From JBDIBA01 sp039812705 (GTDB lineage Bacteria > Actinomycetota > Acidimicrobiia > Acidimicrobiales > JBBSGY01): DNA of 37,876 nt. The notes beneath the pieces are model-generated. The model worked only from the letters and a program-made list of their open reading frames with translations. It was not told the origin of the DNA and ran no database searches. The translations under genes and the position numbers were made by a program. Below, one piece after another: positions 1-8,604 of the stretch; the stretch's first letter is position 1; the number at the start of each line of letters is the position of its first letter. The stretch spans positions 1 through 37,876 of the forward strand of contig JBDIBA010000016.1 in NCBI GenBank assembly GCA_039812705.1, read 5' to 3'.

Positions 1-177
1 CACACCGTGGACCCGGGTGAAAGTCTCTGGGTGATTGCCCGCAACACACTGACCGAGCGCAACGGAACGACAACCAACGCAGACATTGCCAACTACGTCA
101 ACAAGATTGTCGACGCGAATCAAGTGCTGACTCCGAACCTGATTCACCCTGGCCAGCGTTTGATACTTCCCGACTAA
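1..177 (+). CDS. LysM domain protein, 3' end only (partial)
   Basis: The frame is open from base 1 to a TAA at 175-177, giving the last 58 residues of a protein cut by the window edge. The segment starts with HTVDPGESLWVIA, which matches the beginning of a LysM module (xTVxxGDSLWxIA), and ends with NLIHPGQRLILPD, which matches the end of such modules just before the stop. LysM modules bind N-acetylglucosamine-containing glycans such as peptidoglycan, so the protein is probably envelope-associated; the catalytic or anchoring part lies outside the window. The spacer between the two LysM halves is longer than in the minimal module. It is convergent with uvrA, 26 bp away. The family is fairly certain; the full role cannot be judged. 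Confidence 0.75.
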   Translation, partial: HTVDPGESLWVIARNTLTERNGTTTNADIANYVNKIVDANQVLTPNLIHPGQRLILPD

Positions 178-186
178 CACGTCCGG

Positions 187-215
187 CTAGCCGCGCGCAA
201 GGACTAGCCGCGCGC
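187..215. repeat. 12-bp direct repeat spanning the uvrA stop codon
   Basis: CTAGCCGCGCGC occurs at 187-198 and again at 204-215, separated by 5 bp. The second copy contains the uvrA stop codon (TAG on the minus strand, 204-206), so the first copy looks like a duplication of the gene's 3' end. The GCGCGC cores are self-complementary and could also pair as a short hairpin, but there is no T-tract to support a terminator. Confidence 0.6.
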
Positions 216-3059
216 TAGCAGCGGTTCAAGGAACTGACCGGTGTAGCTCTCTGCAGTCTTGGCAACTTGTTCAGGCGAACCTTCGACCACCACTGTGCCG
301 CCGCCTTCACCGCCTTCGGGACCCATGTCGACAATCCAGTCAGCAGTCTTTATAACGTCGAGGTTATGTTCGATGACCAGCACGGTGTTGCCCTGGTCAA
401 CCAGGCGAGACAAAACAATCAACAAACGACGAACGTCTTCAAAGTGAAGGCCCGTGGTTGGCTCGTCCAAGATGTACATGGTGTGGCCCGTTGAACGCTT
501 GGACAGTTCGCTTGCAAGCTTGACGCGCTGCGCCTCTCCACCTGAAAGCTGTGTAGCCGGTTGACCAAGGCGAACGTAACCAAGACCGACATCGACCATG
601 GTTTGCATGTGACGCGCAATCGGCGGCTGATTGGAAAAGAACTCGAGCGCTTCTTCACACGGCATGTCCAGCACCTCGGCAATGTTCTTGCCCTTGAACT
701 GAATGTCGAGCGTGTCGCGGTTGTAACGCGCACCGCCGCACACCTCGCAGGGAACATAAACGTCGGGCAAGAAGTGCATCTCAATCTTGATCGTTCCGTC
801 ACCCGAGCATGCGTCGCAGCGACCACCAGACACGTTGAACGAGAAACGTCCGGGTTGATAACCGCGGACTTTTGCTTCCTGCGTCTGCGCAAACAAGGTG
901 CGGATGCGGTCGAAAACGCCGGTGTAGGTGGCCGGGTTGGAACGTGGCGTGCGGCCAATCGGCGACTGGTCAATGTTGATGACCTTGTCGACGTTTTCTG
1001 CACCCTCAACCTTGCGGTGACGTCCCGGCACGGTCTTGGAGCGGTACACCTTTTGCATGAGCGCGCGATAAAGGATTTCGTTAACCAACGTGCTTTTACC
1101 TGAACCGGAAACGCCCGTGACCGCGACAAAACAACCAAGGGGAAAGTCGACATCGACATTCTTGAGGTTGTTCTCCTTGGCGCCCTTGACCGACAGCCAG
1201 GAGTCACCGGGTTCGCGGCGGACGTCTGGCACGTCGATCTTTTTCTTACCAGACAGGTATTGGCCCGTAATGGATTTGCGGTTCTTCTTCAGCTTGGCAA
1301 CCGGCCCGCTGTGCACAATCTCGCCACCGTGTTCGCCGGCAGCAGGGCCAACATCGACAACCCAGTCGGCAACTTCGATTGTGTCTTCGTCGTGCTCAAC
1401 AACAACCAACGTGTTGCCGAGGTCTCGCAAGCGAATCAGTGTGTCGATCAGCTTGCGGTTGTCTCTTTGATGCAAACCAATGGAGGGCTCATCAAGCACG
1501 TACAAAACACCGACAAGACCGCTACCGATTTGGCTTGCCAAACGAATGCGTTGAGCCTCGCCACCGGCCAACGTGCCCGACGAACGGTTGAGCGAGAGGT
1601 ATTGCAGTCCAACGTCTAACAGGAACTGCATGCGAGCGTTGATTTCCTTGACAACGCGCTCGGCAATGTAGGCATCGCGGTCGGAAAGCTTCAGCCCGTT
1701 GAGGACCTCGGCCGCGCGCTCGATGGACAGCTTGCAAATGTCGTTGATGTTCCACTCTGCAACGGTGACCGCAAGGGTTTCGGGCTTGAGGCGCGCGCCC
1801 TCGCAATCGGGACACTCGACCTCTCGCATGTAACCCTCAATTTGGTCACGCTGATTGTCGGTTTCGGCTTCTTGATGACGGCGCTGCAAGTACGGAACAA
1901 CGCCTTCGTATGTCGTCCAGTAACTGCGCGACCGATTGAAGCGGTTCTTGTACTGCACATGAACCTGACGATCGGTGGACCCATAAAGGAGGATCTTGCG
2001 TTCGGCCTTTTTGAGCTTGCTCCACGGAGTGGTGACATCGAAATCGAACTCGCCTGCCACCGCCTGAAGCACGCGCTTGAAATACTCACCGCGGTTGCCT
2101 GCCCATGGCGCGATGGCACCCTCTTCGAGCGAAAGATCGGGGTCTGGAACAACGAGTTCGGGGTCGACCTCGAACCGCGTGCCCAAGCCAACACAATGCG
2201 GGCACGCGCCGTAGGGAGAGTTGAACGAAAAGCTGCGCGGGCTGAGTTCGTCATAAGACGAACCACACTGGGGACACGACAGATGCTGACTGAACACCAT
2301 GGTCTCGTCGTCACTAGGTTCACCCTCACGAGGGACAATCTGGATTTCCGCAACACCGTCGGCAAGCTTGAGTGCGGCTTCTAGCGAGTCGGTCAGGCGG
2401 CGTTCGATTCCTTCGCGTGCCACCAAACGGTCAACAACAACATCAATGTCGTGCTGTTCGTAACGCTTCAGCTTTGCGCCCTCTGAAACAACTTCGGAAA
2501 GATCGCGAACCTCGCCATCAATGCGCACGCGGACATAACCCTGCTTGGAGAGGTCTGCCAGCAAGGTGTCGTATGTGCCCTTTCGACCACGCACAACAGG
2601 CGCAATGACCTGAAAACGCGTGCCCTCATCGAACTTCAAGACGCGGTCAACAATTTGCTGCGGAGTTTGACGAGCAAGCGGCGTGCCGTCATTCAGGCAA
2701 TGCATGACACCAATGCGCGCAAACAACAGACGCAGATAGTCGTAGACCTCTGTGATGGTGCCGACGGTTGAACGAGGGTTCTTTGACGCTGACTTTTGGT
2801 CGATGGAAATTGCCGGTGACAGACCCTCGATGAAGTCAACGTCGGGCTTGTCCATCTGCCCAAGAAACTGCCGAGCGTAAGCAGACAGTGACTCTACGTA
2901 ACGGCGCTGACCCTCTGCGTAAATGGTGTCGAAGGCAAGCGACGACTTTCCAGACCCAGACAAGCCGGTAAAGACCACCAACTTGTCGCGGGGAATCTGG
3001 ATGGAAACGTTTTTCAGATTGTGTTCGCGCGCACCGCGAACGGTCAGCTGGTCGTGCAC
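204..3059 (-). CDS. uvrA: Excinuclease ABC subunit A (UvrA)
   Basis: UvrA is the damage-recognition ATPase of nucleotide excision repair; it forms a dimer, loads UvrB on lesions and then leaves. The 951 residues match the family's usual length. Two ABC ATPase modules are visible: Walker A GLSGSGKSS at 32-40 and GVSGSGKST at 649-657; signature LAGGEAQ near 497 and LSGGEAQ in the second module; Walker B/D-loop LDEPSIGLH near 522 and LDEPTTGLH near the C terminus. Zinc-binding cysteine pairs are C262/C265 with C286/C289, and CDAC/CEVC in the C-terminal half. Start is a GTG at 3057-3059, directly before the conserved HDQLTVRGAREHNLKN. It is divergent from a membrane glycosyltransferase-like gene and separated from uvrB by two membrane genes. 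Identification is secure. Confidence 0.98.
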   Translation of the reverse strand: MHDQLTVRGAREHNLKNVSIQIPRDKLVVFTGLSGSGKSSLAFDTIYAEGQRRYVESLSAYARQFLGQMDKPDVDFIEGLSPAISIDQKSASKNPRSTVGTITEVYDYLRLLFARIGVMHCLNDGTPLARQTPQQIVDRVLKFDEGTRFQVIAPVVRGRKGTYDTLLADLSKQGYVRVRIDGEVRDLSEVVSEGAKLKRYEQHDIDVVVDRLVAREGIERRLTDSLEAALKLADGVAEIQIVPREGEPSDDETMVFSQHLSCPQCGSSYDELSPRSFSFNSPYGACPHCVGLGTRFEVDPELVVPDPDLSLEEGAIAPWAGNRGEYFKRVLQAVAGEFDFDVTTPWSKLKKAERKILLYGSTDRQVHVQYKNRFNRSRSYWTTYEGVVPYLQRRHQEAETDNQRDQIEGYMREVECPDCEGARLKPETLAVTVAEWNINDICKLSIERAAEVLNGLKLSDRDAYIAERVVKEINARMQFLLDVGLQYLSLNRSSGTLAGGEAQRIRLASQIGSGLVGVLYVLDEPSIGLHQRDNRKLIDTLIRLRDLGNTLVVVEHDEDTIEVADWVVDVGPAAGEHGGEIVHSGPVAKLKKNRKSITGQYLSGKKKIDVPDVRREPGDSWLSVKGAKENNLKNVDVDFPLGCFVAVTGVSGSGKSTLVNEILYRALMQKVYRSKTVPGRHRKVEGAENVDKVINIDQSPIGRTPRSNPATYTGVFDRIRTLFAQTQEAKVRGYQPGRFSFNVSGGRCDACSGDGTIKIEMHFLPDVYVPCEVCGGARYNRDTLDIQFKGKNIAEVLDMPCEEALEFFSNQPPIARHMQTMVDVGLGYVRLGQPATQLSGGEAQRVKLASELSKRSTGHTMYILDEPTTGLHFEDVRRLLIVLSRLVDQGNTVLVIEHNLDVIKTADWIVDMGPEGGEGGGTVVVEGSPEQVAKTAESYTGQFLEPLLARG

Positions 3060-3157
3060 GCTGACACCCTACCGGCGGGGTGTGACAATTCGGCTCGGGG
3101 CTCTGTCATACCGAGGTGTGCCACCGACGAACGCACCACTCAGGCGATACTTGCCGA

Positions 3158-4705
3158 GTGCGAACCCGCCGCCTCACCGCCCTCATCGTCGCTCTCGTTT
3201 TTGCAGGCGGGTTGACACTGCGAATCTGGATGGCGTGCGGCCAGGCCGGAACATTGGACTCCGACATGGCAGTCCTGGGTTTGATGGCGCGCAACGTGCA
3301 AGACGGCCAATTTGAGGTATTTCACTGGGGTCAGTTTTACGGTGGCGCACAAGAGACCTACTTAGCCGCCCTCTTCGGACTGATCGGCGGAGTCCACACT
3401 CACACGCTTTACATCACAACCATTTTTCTCAGTGCTTGTGTTGCAATTCTCATAGGCCTTGTCGCCAACGAACTCTACGGAAAGCGAACCGGCTGGTTGT
3501 CCGCGGGTCTGTTCTGGCTGTGGCCAGCGCCTTTCGTGTGGTGGGCAACCAAGATCGGCAGCAACTATTGGTATGCACTCGTGGTCGCCCTCGGCACGTG
3601 CTTGGTGTTACTGCAACTGCGCAAAGGAAACCGCACCACGCCGCGTCTCCTGCTATTGGGCTTCTTACTTGGTCAGTGCTTGTGGGCAAACCCGCAGTCC
3701 GGTTACGTGCTTGTCCCCGCACTCATCTATTGCGCAGCCGCCCTTCTCAAACTGCGCATGCGGCTGATCTACGTTGCCGTTGCTGGCGTCGTTTCATCAC
3801 TTCCTTGGTGGGTTGTTTTCGTCATGACCAAGGGCATGCCCCTAAAGCCTCCCGGAGATGAACTCGACGCATGGCCAGACGGCCTCCTCACGACCATCAA
3901 ATACACACTGCCGATGGTGCTCAGTTTCCGGGTGCCCGGTAGCGGCGACTGGGTTGGCGGGCCCGCATTTGGCGTGATCGGATGCCTGGTTGTCATTGCC
4001 GGGATCGCCATCGCAATGATCCGCGCAAAAGACAAGCCAATGTTTGCGTTCTTGGCATTCCTGGGTTCATTGCTGTTGTTTGTAACCCAACAATGGTCCC
4101 TTTTCGGAGTGCAACCTCGCTACCTGCTGTGGTTCTCACCGTGGCTGGTCATCTTGGTCGCCGCGCTGCTGATCAAGACACCGCGCAAACAGTTCTCGAC
4201 AATCACGTTCGCACTTGCTTGTGCGGCATTCCTCGCAGGCACTGCGGCGCTGTCCAGCATCAACCTGGCAATGCTCAACAACACCGACAGGATCCTTCAA
4301 CTCGGTCCAGACAAGTTCGTTCCAAAAGACGACTCAGACCTCATTGCGCTTCTCCACGAGAACAACTCCAAGTACTTCTACGGCGACTATTGGCTGGCTT
4401 ACAGGGTCACCTTCGAAACCAATGGAAAGCTGGTGGGTTCACCCGACTACACGCCTCGTTGGGAACCTTTCGAAAAAGCGGTCGCAGCATCTGGCAACCC
4501 ACCACACGTCTTTATGGCTGGTTCGAAAATGATCGATCAGTTCCAGACTTACTGCGCCGAGCAACAAATGACATGCGAAGTCAAAACCAAAGGCGACTTT
4601 GCGCTCATGAACACCAGTCGCTTGTTGACTGAACAAGAAGTCACCAGCAAGTTTCTCAAACTCAAACGACTGCAACCACTGCAGAGTCGGCCTTACAACT
4701 TCTAA
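3158..4705 (+). CDS. Polytopic membrane protein, GT-C/PMT-like glycosyltransferase (putative)
   Basis: An integral membrane protein with many hydrophobic segments from the N terminus (LTALIVALVFAGG) to about two thirds of its length, followed by a roughly 150-residue soluble C-terminal part. The first extracytoplasmic loop holds LDSDMAVLGLMARN and a GQFYGGAQETYLAA stretch, the arrangement seen in GT-C/PMT-like enzymes, where an acidic pair in loop 1 helps transfer sugars from polyprenyl-phosphate donors. Donor and acceptor cannot be told. I prefer GTG 3158 because basic residues then directly precede the first membrane helix; an in-frame GTG at 3116 would add 14 residues. Neither has a clear ribosome-binding site. 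It is divergent from uvrA and convergent (10 bp apart) with another glycosyltransferase-like gene. The membrane nature is certain, the enzymatic class moderately so. Confidence 0.7.
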   Translation: MRTRRLTALIVALVFAGGLTLRIWMACGQAGTLDSDMAVLGLMARNVQDGQFEVFHWGQFYGGAQETYLAALFGLIGGVHTHTLYITTIFLSACVAILIGLVANELYGKRTGWLSAGLFWLWPAPFVWWATKIGSNYWYALVVALGTCLVLLQLRKGNRTTPRLLLLGFLLGQCLWANPQSGYVLVPALIYCAAALLKLRMRLIYVAVAGVVSSLPWWVVFVMTKGMPLKPPGDELDAWPDGLLTTIKYTLPMVLSFRVPGSGDWVGGPAFGVIGCLVVIAGIAIAMIRAKDKPMFAFLAFLGSLLLFVTQQWSLFGVQPRYLLWFSPWLVILVAALLIKTPRKQFSTITFALACAAFLAGTAALSSINLAMLNNTDRILQLGPDKFVPKDDSDLIALLHENNSKYFYGDYWLAYRVTFETNGKLVGSPDYTPRWEPFEKAVAASGNPPHVFMAGSKMIDQFQTYCAEQQMTCEVKTKGDFALMNTSRLLTEQEVTSKFLKLKRLQPLQSRPYNF

Positions 4706-4715
4706 CGACCTTGCT

Positions 4716-5939
4716 TCAGCGAAAACGCTGGGGCATCAACCTTGATGGAACATCACTGGTCGACTCGATGTCGTAGCGACCATCGGACCATTGTTTCATC
4801 CAGGCGATACGGAAGAGCTGAACCATCACGCCGATCAGAATTGCATTGCGGACTACCACGATCGCCGCAACTAAGCGGCTGCCGTCGATGAACGATTGAT
4901 AGCACTGAATCTCGATGAGTGTCAGCAACGACGCCAGACCAAACCACGCAAACATCTTCCAGTGACGCACCGCAAGCACGGCAACAAATGGCGCCAACCA
5001 CACCATGTATTGCGGCGAAAAAAGGCGACTGGTCAACAACAGCAACAACACCAAGCCACCCACCATGGCAACCAGGTTCGTCTTTCGTTGCCAGGTGATG
5101 ACAAGCGATGCAATCGCGCCGACAACGAATGTTGCCGGCATTGCAACCTGAAGCCATTGCCAGCCCTGGTCACTAACCATTAACGCGCCGTACTGAAAGA
5201 AGGGCTCGTAATTGGAAATCAACATCACAACTGCGCCGGGAATGCTTTCAATCTGAAACGCCGAGCCCTTGCGGTACTCCAAGAACGCTTCAAACCCTGC
5301 AGGAGAAAACAGGTACCAGACAACGAGAAGACCAAGACATGCAACTGCAGACACAACGGCAGTAACGAACTTCCGTCGCGCGACAAGCGGAACAAGAATT
5401 GCAACGGACCACATCTTCACGGCAAAACTTGCAAAGACACCCCAAACGGTTCGCTTGCGATCCTGGGCAAACAGCCCAACCATGGCCAACGCTGCGAATG
5501 CCGCCGCCGCCCAATCAAAGCGAAAGTACGCAATGAGGGACAACGGGACAAACACTGCCAACCAGTACCAGCTAAAGCGAGCCCGCTCGGCTTCTGGAAC
5601 AAGGCGGCGCGTCAACCGCATGGTCCAAACCTCAACAGCAATTGCGAGCAATGTGAACCACACAAAAAACACGAGGCGGCGGTCAAAACTGATGGGTATC
5701 AAGAGGCCCGTGATCGCAGTCAGCGGCGGAAACTCCCAGGAAAAGTCGCGATACGGAAGGTTGTGAAAACCGATGTTCCGCAACACCTGGAAGTAATGGC
5801 CAATGTCGCTGCTGAAAATGCTCTTCAACACCAACGCGCCTGTGACGGCCGTCAGAAATCTCCAAAACCCGTGCACCACCAGGTTTGGTTCACGGTCATA
5901 CCAAGCCAAGCGTGGCTGGGAAGTTGTTTGCTCGCTCAA
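4716..5939 (-). CDS. GT87-like polyprenyl-phosphate-dependent glycosyltransferase (putative mannosyltransferase family)
   Basis: A 407-residue polytopic membrane protein. The first loop contains SSDIGHYFQVL, then LPYRDFSWEFPPL; a conserved Asp followed by PYRDF.xExPP is typical of the GT87/DUF2029 family, whose actinobacterial members add mannose or arabinose residues from polyprenyl-phosphate donors to envelope glycans. A second family-like motif, RLFSPQYMVWLAP, lies near residue 310. At least eight further hydrophobic segments follow. The start is a TTG (5937-5939) whose last two bases form the uvrB stop, giving a 4-bp TTGA overlap, so it is probably translationally coupled to uvrB; an unusual partner for a repair gene. 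The precise sugar and acceptor are unknown. Confidence 0.75.
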   Translation of the reverse strand: MSEQTTSQPRLAWYDREPNLVVHGFWRFLTAVTGALVLKSIFSSDIGHYFQVLRNIGFHNLPYRDFSWEFPPLTAITGLLIPISFDRRLVFFVWFTLLAIAVEVWTMRLTRRLVPEAERARFSWYWLAVFVPLSLIAYFRFDWAAAAFAALAMVGLFAQDRKRTVWGVFASFAVKMWSVAILVPLVARRKFVTAVVSAVACLGLLVVWYLFSPAGFEAFLEYRKGSAFQIESIPGAVVMLISNYEPFFQYGALMVSDQGWQWLQVAMPATFVVGAIASLVITWQRKTNLVAMVGGLVLLLLLTSRLFSPQYMVWLAPFVAVLAVRHWKMFAWFGLASLLTLIEIQCYQSFIDGSRLVAAIVVVRNAILIGVMVQLFRIAWMKQWSDGRYDIESTSDVPSRLMPQRFR

Positions 5940-7957
5940 CCGACTTCTTTCAGTTCACGTTTCAGGTCTTTGATCTCGTCACGCAGTTTGGCCGCGTATT
6001 CAAATCGCAAGTCGGTACTCGCTTCGTTCATTTCCTCTTCCAATGTTGCAATGAGGCGCGCCAGTTCGGCATGGGGCAACTCTGCAAAGTCAGACACGTC
6101 GCGCTTCCTGGACCGGCGACCCTCTCCGGGAACCGGGGCCTGGGCCGCCTTGCGATTGTCGCCGCGGAGTTGCGCCAAGATGTCCCCAACTGCACGCCTC
6201 ACGGTTGCAGGGTTGATATTGTTGTCCTTGTTGTATTGCTGCTGCACGGCACGACGGCGGTGCGTTTCAGAGATCGCCCGCTCCATCGACGGAGTCATCT
6301 GGTCGGCATACATGATCACTTGGCCTGCAACGTTTCGCGCAGCGCGACCAATTGTCTGAATCAAGGAAGTCTCGCTGCGCAAGAAGCCTTCTTTATCAGC
6401 ATCGAGAATGGCAACCAGTGAGACTTCCGGTAGGTCGAGGCCTTCGCGCAGCAAGTTGATTCCAACCAGAACGTCAAACTCGCCAGTACGAAGGTCGCGA
6501 AGAATCTCGATTCGCTCAACGGTGTCGGTGTTGGAGTGCATGTAACGACACTTGATGTTCTGTTCCAACAGATACTCGGTGAGGTCTTCGGCCATCTTCT
6601 TGGTCAACGTCGTGACAAGCGTGCGGTCCCCTTGTTCGACCCTTTCATTGATTTTTGCAATCAAGTCGTCAATCTGGCCCTTGGTCGGCAAGACAACAAC
6701 TTCTGGGTCGATCAAACCTGTTGGGCGCACGATTTGTTCGACAATCTGGTTTGACTGTTCCAGTTCGTACTTGGCAGGCGTAGCGGACAGAAAGATTGCC
6801 TGATTGATTCGCTTGAACACTTCATCAAAACGCAGCGGTCGGTTGTCCATTGCGGATGGCAACCGAAAACCATGATCGACCAAGACTTCCTTACGGCTGT
6901 GGTCGCCCTGGTATTGACCATGAAGTTGCGGAATGGTGACGTGGCTCTCGTCAATCACCATCAGAAAGTCTTTCGGGAAGTAATCAAGCAGCGTGTAGGG
7001 CGCCTCACCCGCCTTGCGTCCGTCAAGGTGACGGCTGTAGTTCTCGATGCCGTTGCAAAAACCGACCTCGGCCATCATCTCTAAGTCGTACTGGGTTCGC
7101 ATGCGCAGACGCTGGGCTTCAAGCAACTTGTTCTCGGACTCGAGCTGCTTGAGTCGGACCTGCAACTCGGCCTCGATGTCTACAACGGCCTGGCGCATTC
7201 GCTCATCTGTTGTGACGTAGTGGGTTGCCGGAAAGATCGTGATGTCTTCGACGTCCTCCATGACCTCGCCGGTCAGCAAGTCAACGCGAGAAATCTTTTC
7301 GATGTCGTCGCCAAACAGTTCGACGCGAATTGGAAACTCGTCGTAAGCGGGATGAATCTCGAGCACGTCTCCACGCACGCGAAATGTTCCGCGCACAAGG
7401 TTCTGGTCGTTTCGGTTGTATTGAATGTCGACAAGGCGACGAAGAATCATTCGCTGGTCGCTGCGCGTTCCCTTAACAAGTCGCAATATCTGACCTTCGT
7501 ACTGCTCGGGCGAACCCAAACCGTAAATACAAGAAACGCTTGCGCAAACAATCACGTCGCGGCGCGCTAGCAGCGCGGCCGTCGCGGAGTGTCGGAGCCG
7601 CTCGACCTCGTCGTTTATCGAACTGTCCTTTTCGATGAACGTGTCGCTCGAGGCAATGTACGCCTCGGGTTGGTAATAGTCGTAGTAACTGACGAAGTAC
7701 TCGACGCGGTTCTCTGGAAAGAACTCGCGAAACTCGTTCGCCAGCTGGGCAGCAAGACTCTTGTTGGGCGCCAAGACGAGCGTTGGCCGCTGAGTCTTCT
7801 CGATGGTCCAGGCAATGGTCGCGCTTTTACCTGACCCGGTGATGCCAAGCAGAGTCTGAAACTTGTCGCCACGTTCAACGCCTGCCGACAAAGCCTCAAT
7901 TGCTTTGGGCTGGTCACCGGCTGGCTGGTATTCGCTATGCAGTTTGAATTCAGGCAC
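5936..7957 (-). CDS. uvrB: Excinuclease ABC subunit B (UvrB)
   Basis: UvrB receives damaged DNA from UvrA, verifies the lesion with its beta-hairpin and recruits UvrC. The 673 residues match the family. Visible landmarks are the Walker A loop GITGSGKSA at 39-47, the tyrosine-rich beta-hairpin beginning YYDYYQPEAYI at 91, the DESH Walker B box (VIDESHVTIPQLHGQY), helicase motif VI QTIGRAARN, and a C-terminal UVR (UvrC-binding) coiled coil with LEEEMNEAS and YAAKLRDEI. Start is GTG at 7955-7957 with a purine-rich AGAAGAGAG upstream. It lies 26 bp after coaE on the same strand and overlaps the next gene by 4 bp, so coaE-uvrB-glycosyltransferase is probably one transcript. Secure. Confidence 0.98.
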   Translation of the reverse strand: MPEFKLHSEYQPAGDQPKAIEALSAGVERGDKFQTLLGITGSGKSATIAWTIEKTQRPTLVLAPNKSLAAQLANEFREFFPENRVEYFVSYYDYYQPEAYIASSDTFIEKDSSINDEVERLRHSATAALLARRDVIVCASVSCIYGLGSPEQYEGQILRLVKGTRSDQRMILRRLVDIQYNRNDQNLVRGTFRVRGDVLEIHPAYDEFPIRVELFGDDIEKISRVDLLTGEVMEDVEDITIFPATHYVTTDERMRQAVVDIEAELQVRLKQLESENKLLEAQRLRMRTQYDLEMMAEVGFCNGIENYSRHLDGRKAGEAPYTLLDYFPKDFLMVIDESHVTIPQLHGQYQGDHSRKEVLVDHGFRLPSAMDNRPLRFDEVFKRINQAIFLSATPAKYELEQSNQIVEQIVRPTGLIDPEVVVLPTKGQIDDLIAKINERVEQGDRTLVTTLTKKMAEDLTEYLLEQNIKCRYMHSNTDTVERIEILRDLRTGEFDVLVGINLLREGLDLPEVSLVAILDADKEGFLRSETSLIQTIGRAARNVAGQVIMYADQMTPSMERAISETHRRRAVQQQYNKDNNINPATVRRAVGDILAQLRGDNRKAAQAPVPGEGRRSRKRDVSDFAELPHAELARLIATLEEEMNEASTDLRFEYAAKLRDEIKDLKRELKEVG

Positions 7958-7983
7958 GGGTCTCTCTTCTGATCGACCGGAGC

Positions 7984-8577
7984 CTATCGGCGCAGCAGCT
8001 CCAACCAGAGGCTGTCAACCTGATTCATCAAGGAGTCAAGGTCGCCTGAATTGTCAAGAACAAAGTCGCTTGCCGCGTTGCGCTCGGCTCGGTCAATCTG
8101 AGCACGAATGCGATCTTGGGCCTGATCCCTAGTCCACCCGCGTGTCTGCACGAGTCGCGAAATGGCGGTTTCGGGATCGCAGTCAACTGTGATCACCACA
8201 TCGACGGGATAGCCGCCCTTGGATTCAACGAGCAGAGGGACGACCACGACGACAACGCGGTCTGTTGATTCGTATTTGGCGATTTCAGCCATTGCAACCC
8301 GACGAATTTCAGGATGAACAATGGCTTCGAGGTCTCGCCGCTTATCCACGTCAGAAAAAACCAGGTCACCCAGTGCCCCGCGATTAATCGAGCCGTCGGC
8401 GTTAACCACCCCAGGGCCAAAGCAATCAACAATCTTCTTCCAGCAAGGCTGATCGGGAGCCACAACCTGGCGAGCGATGACGTCGGTGTCAACAATGACC
8501 GCGCCGCGTGTGGCAAGCGCGTCGGCAACTGTCGACTTTCCAGAACCAACCCCACCAGTAAGTCCAGCTAGCAGCAC
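7984..8577 (-). CDS. coaE: Dephospho-CoA kinase (CoaE)
   Basis: CoaE phosphorylates the 3' hydroxyl of dephospho-CoA, the last step of coenzyme A synthesis, in the cytoplasm. The protein is 197 residues, the usual single-domain length. The P-loop GLTGGVGSGKST lies at residues 5-16, followed by the substrate-binding IVDTDVIARQVV, and the lid region with LVQTRGWTRDQAQDRI ending in a typical alpha-helical tail. Start is GTG (8575-8577), placing the P-loop at the expected distance. The gene begins only 27 bp from the divergent sensor kinase gene, so their promoters must overlap or lie inside the neighbour. It heads the coaE-uvrB-glycosyltransferase unit. CoaE next to rpsA and uvrB is an actinobacterial arrangement; here rpsA is about 15 kb away. 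Confidence 0.96.
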   Translation of the reverse strand: MLLAGLTGGVGSGKSTVADALATRGAVIVDTDVIARQVVAPDQPCWKKIVDCFGPGVVNADGSINRGALGDLVFSDVDKRRDLEAIVHPEIRRVAMAEIAKYESTDRVVVVVVPLLVESKGGYPVDVVITVDCDPETAISRLVQTRGWTRDQAQDRIRAQIDRAERNAASDFVLDNSGDLDSLMNQVDSLWLELLRR

Positions 8578-8604
8578 GCGAGCAACCTAGCATCGGGTTT
8601 CGCG

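Noticed and set aside
419..2365. Long open frames of 180-262 codons overlapping uvrA
   Set aside because: They are out of frame with clear UvrA motifs, encode Arg/Ser/Thr-rich sequences without domains, and have no start signals.
4717..4730. CAGCG-AAAA-CGCTG hairpin as terminator between the two convergent membrane genes
   Set aside because: Only 5 bp of stem, lies inside the coding end of the minus gene, and has no T-tract on either strand.
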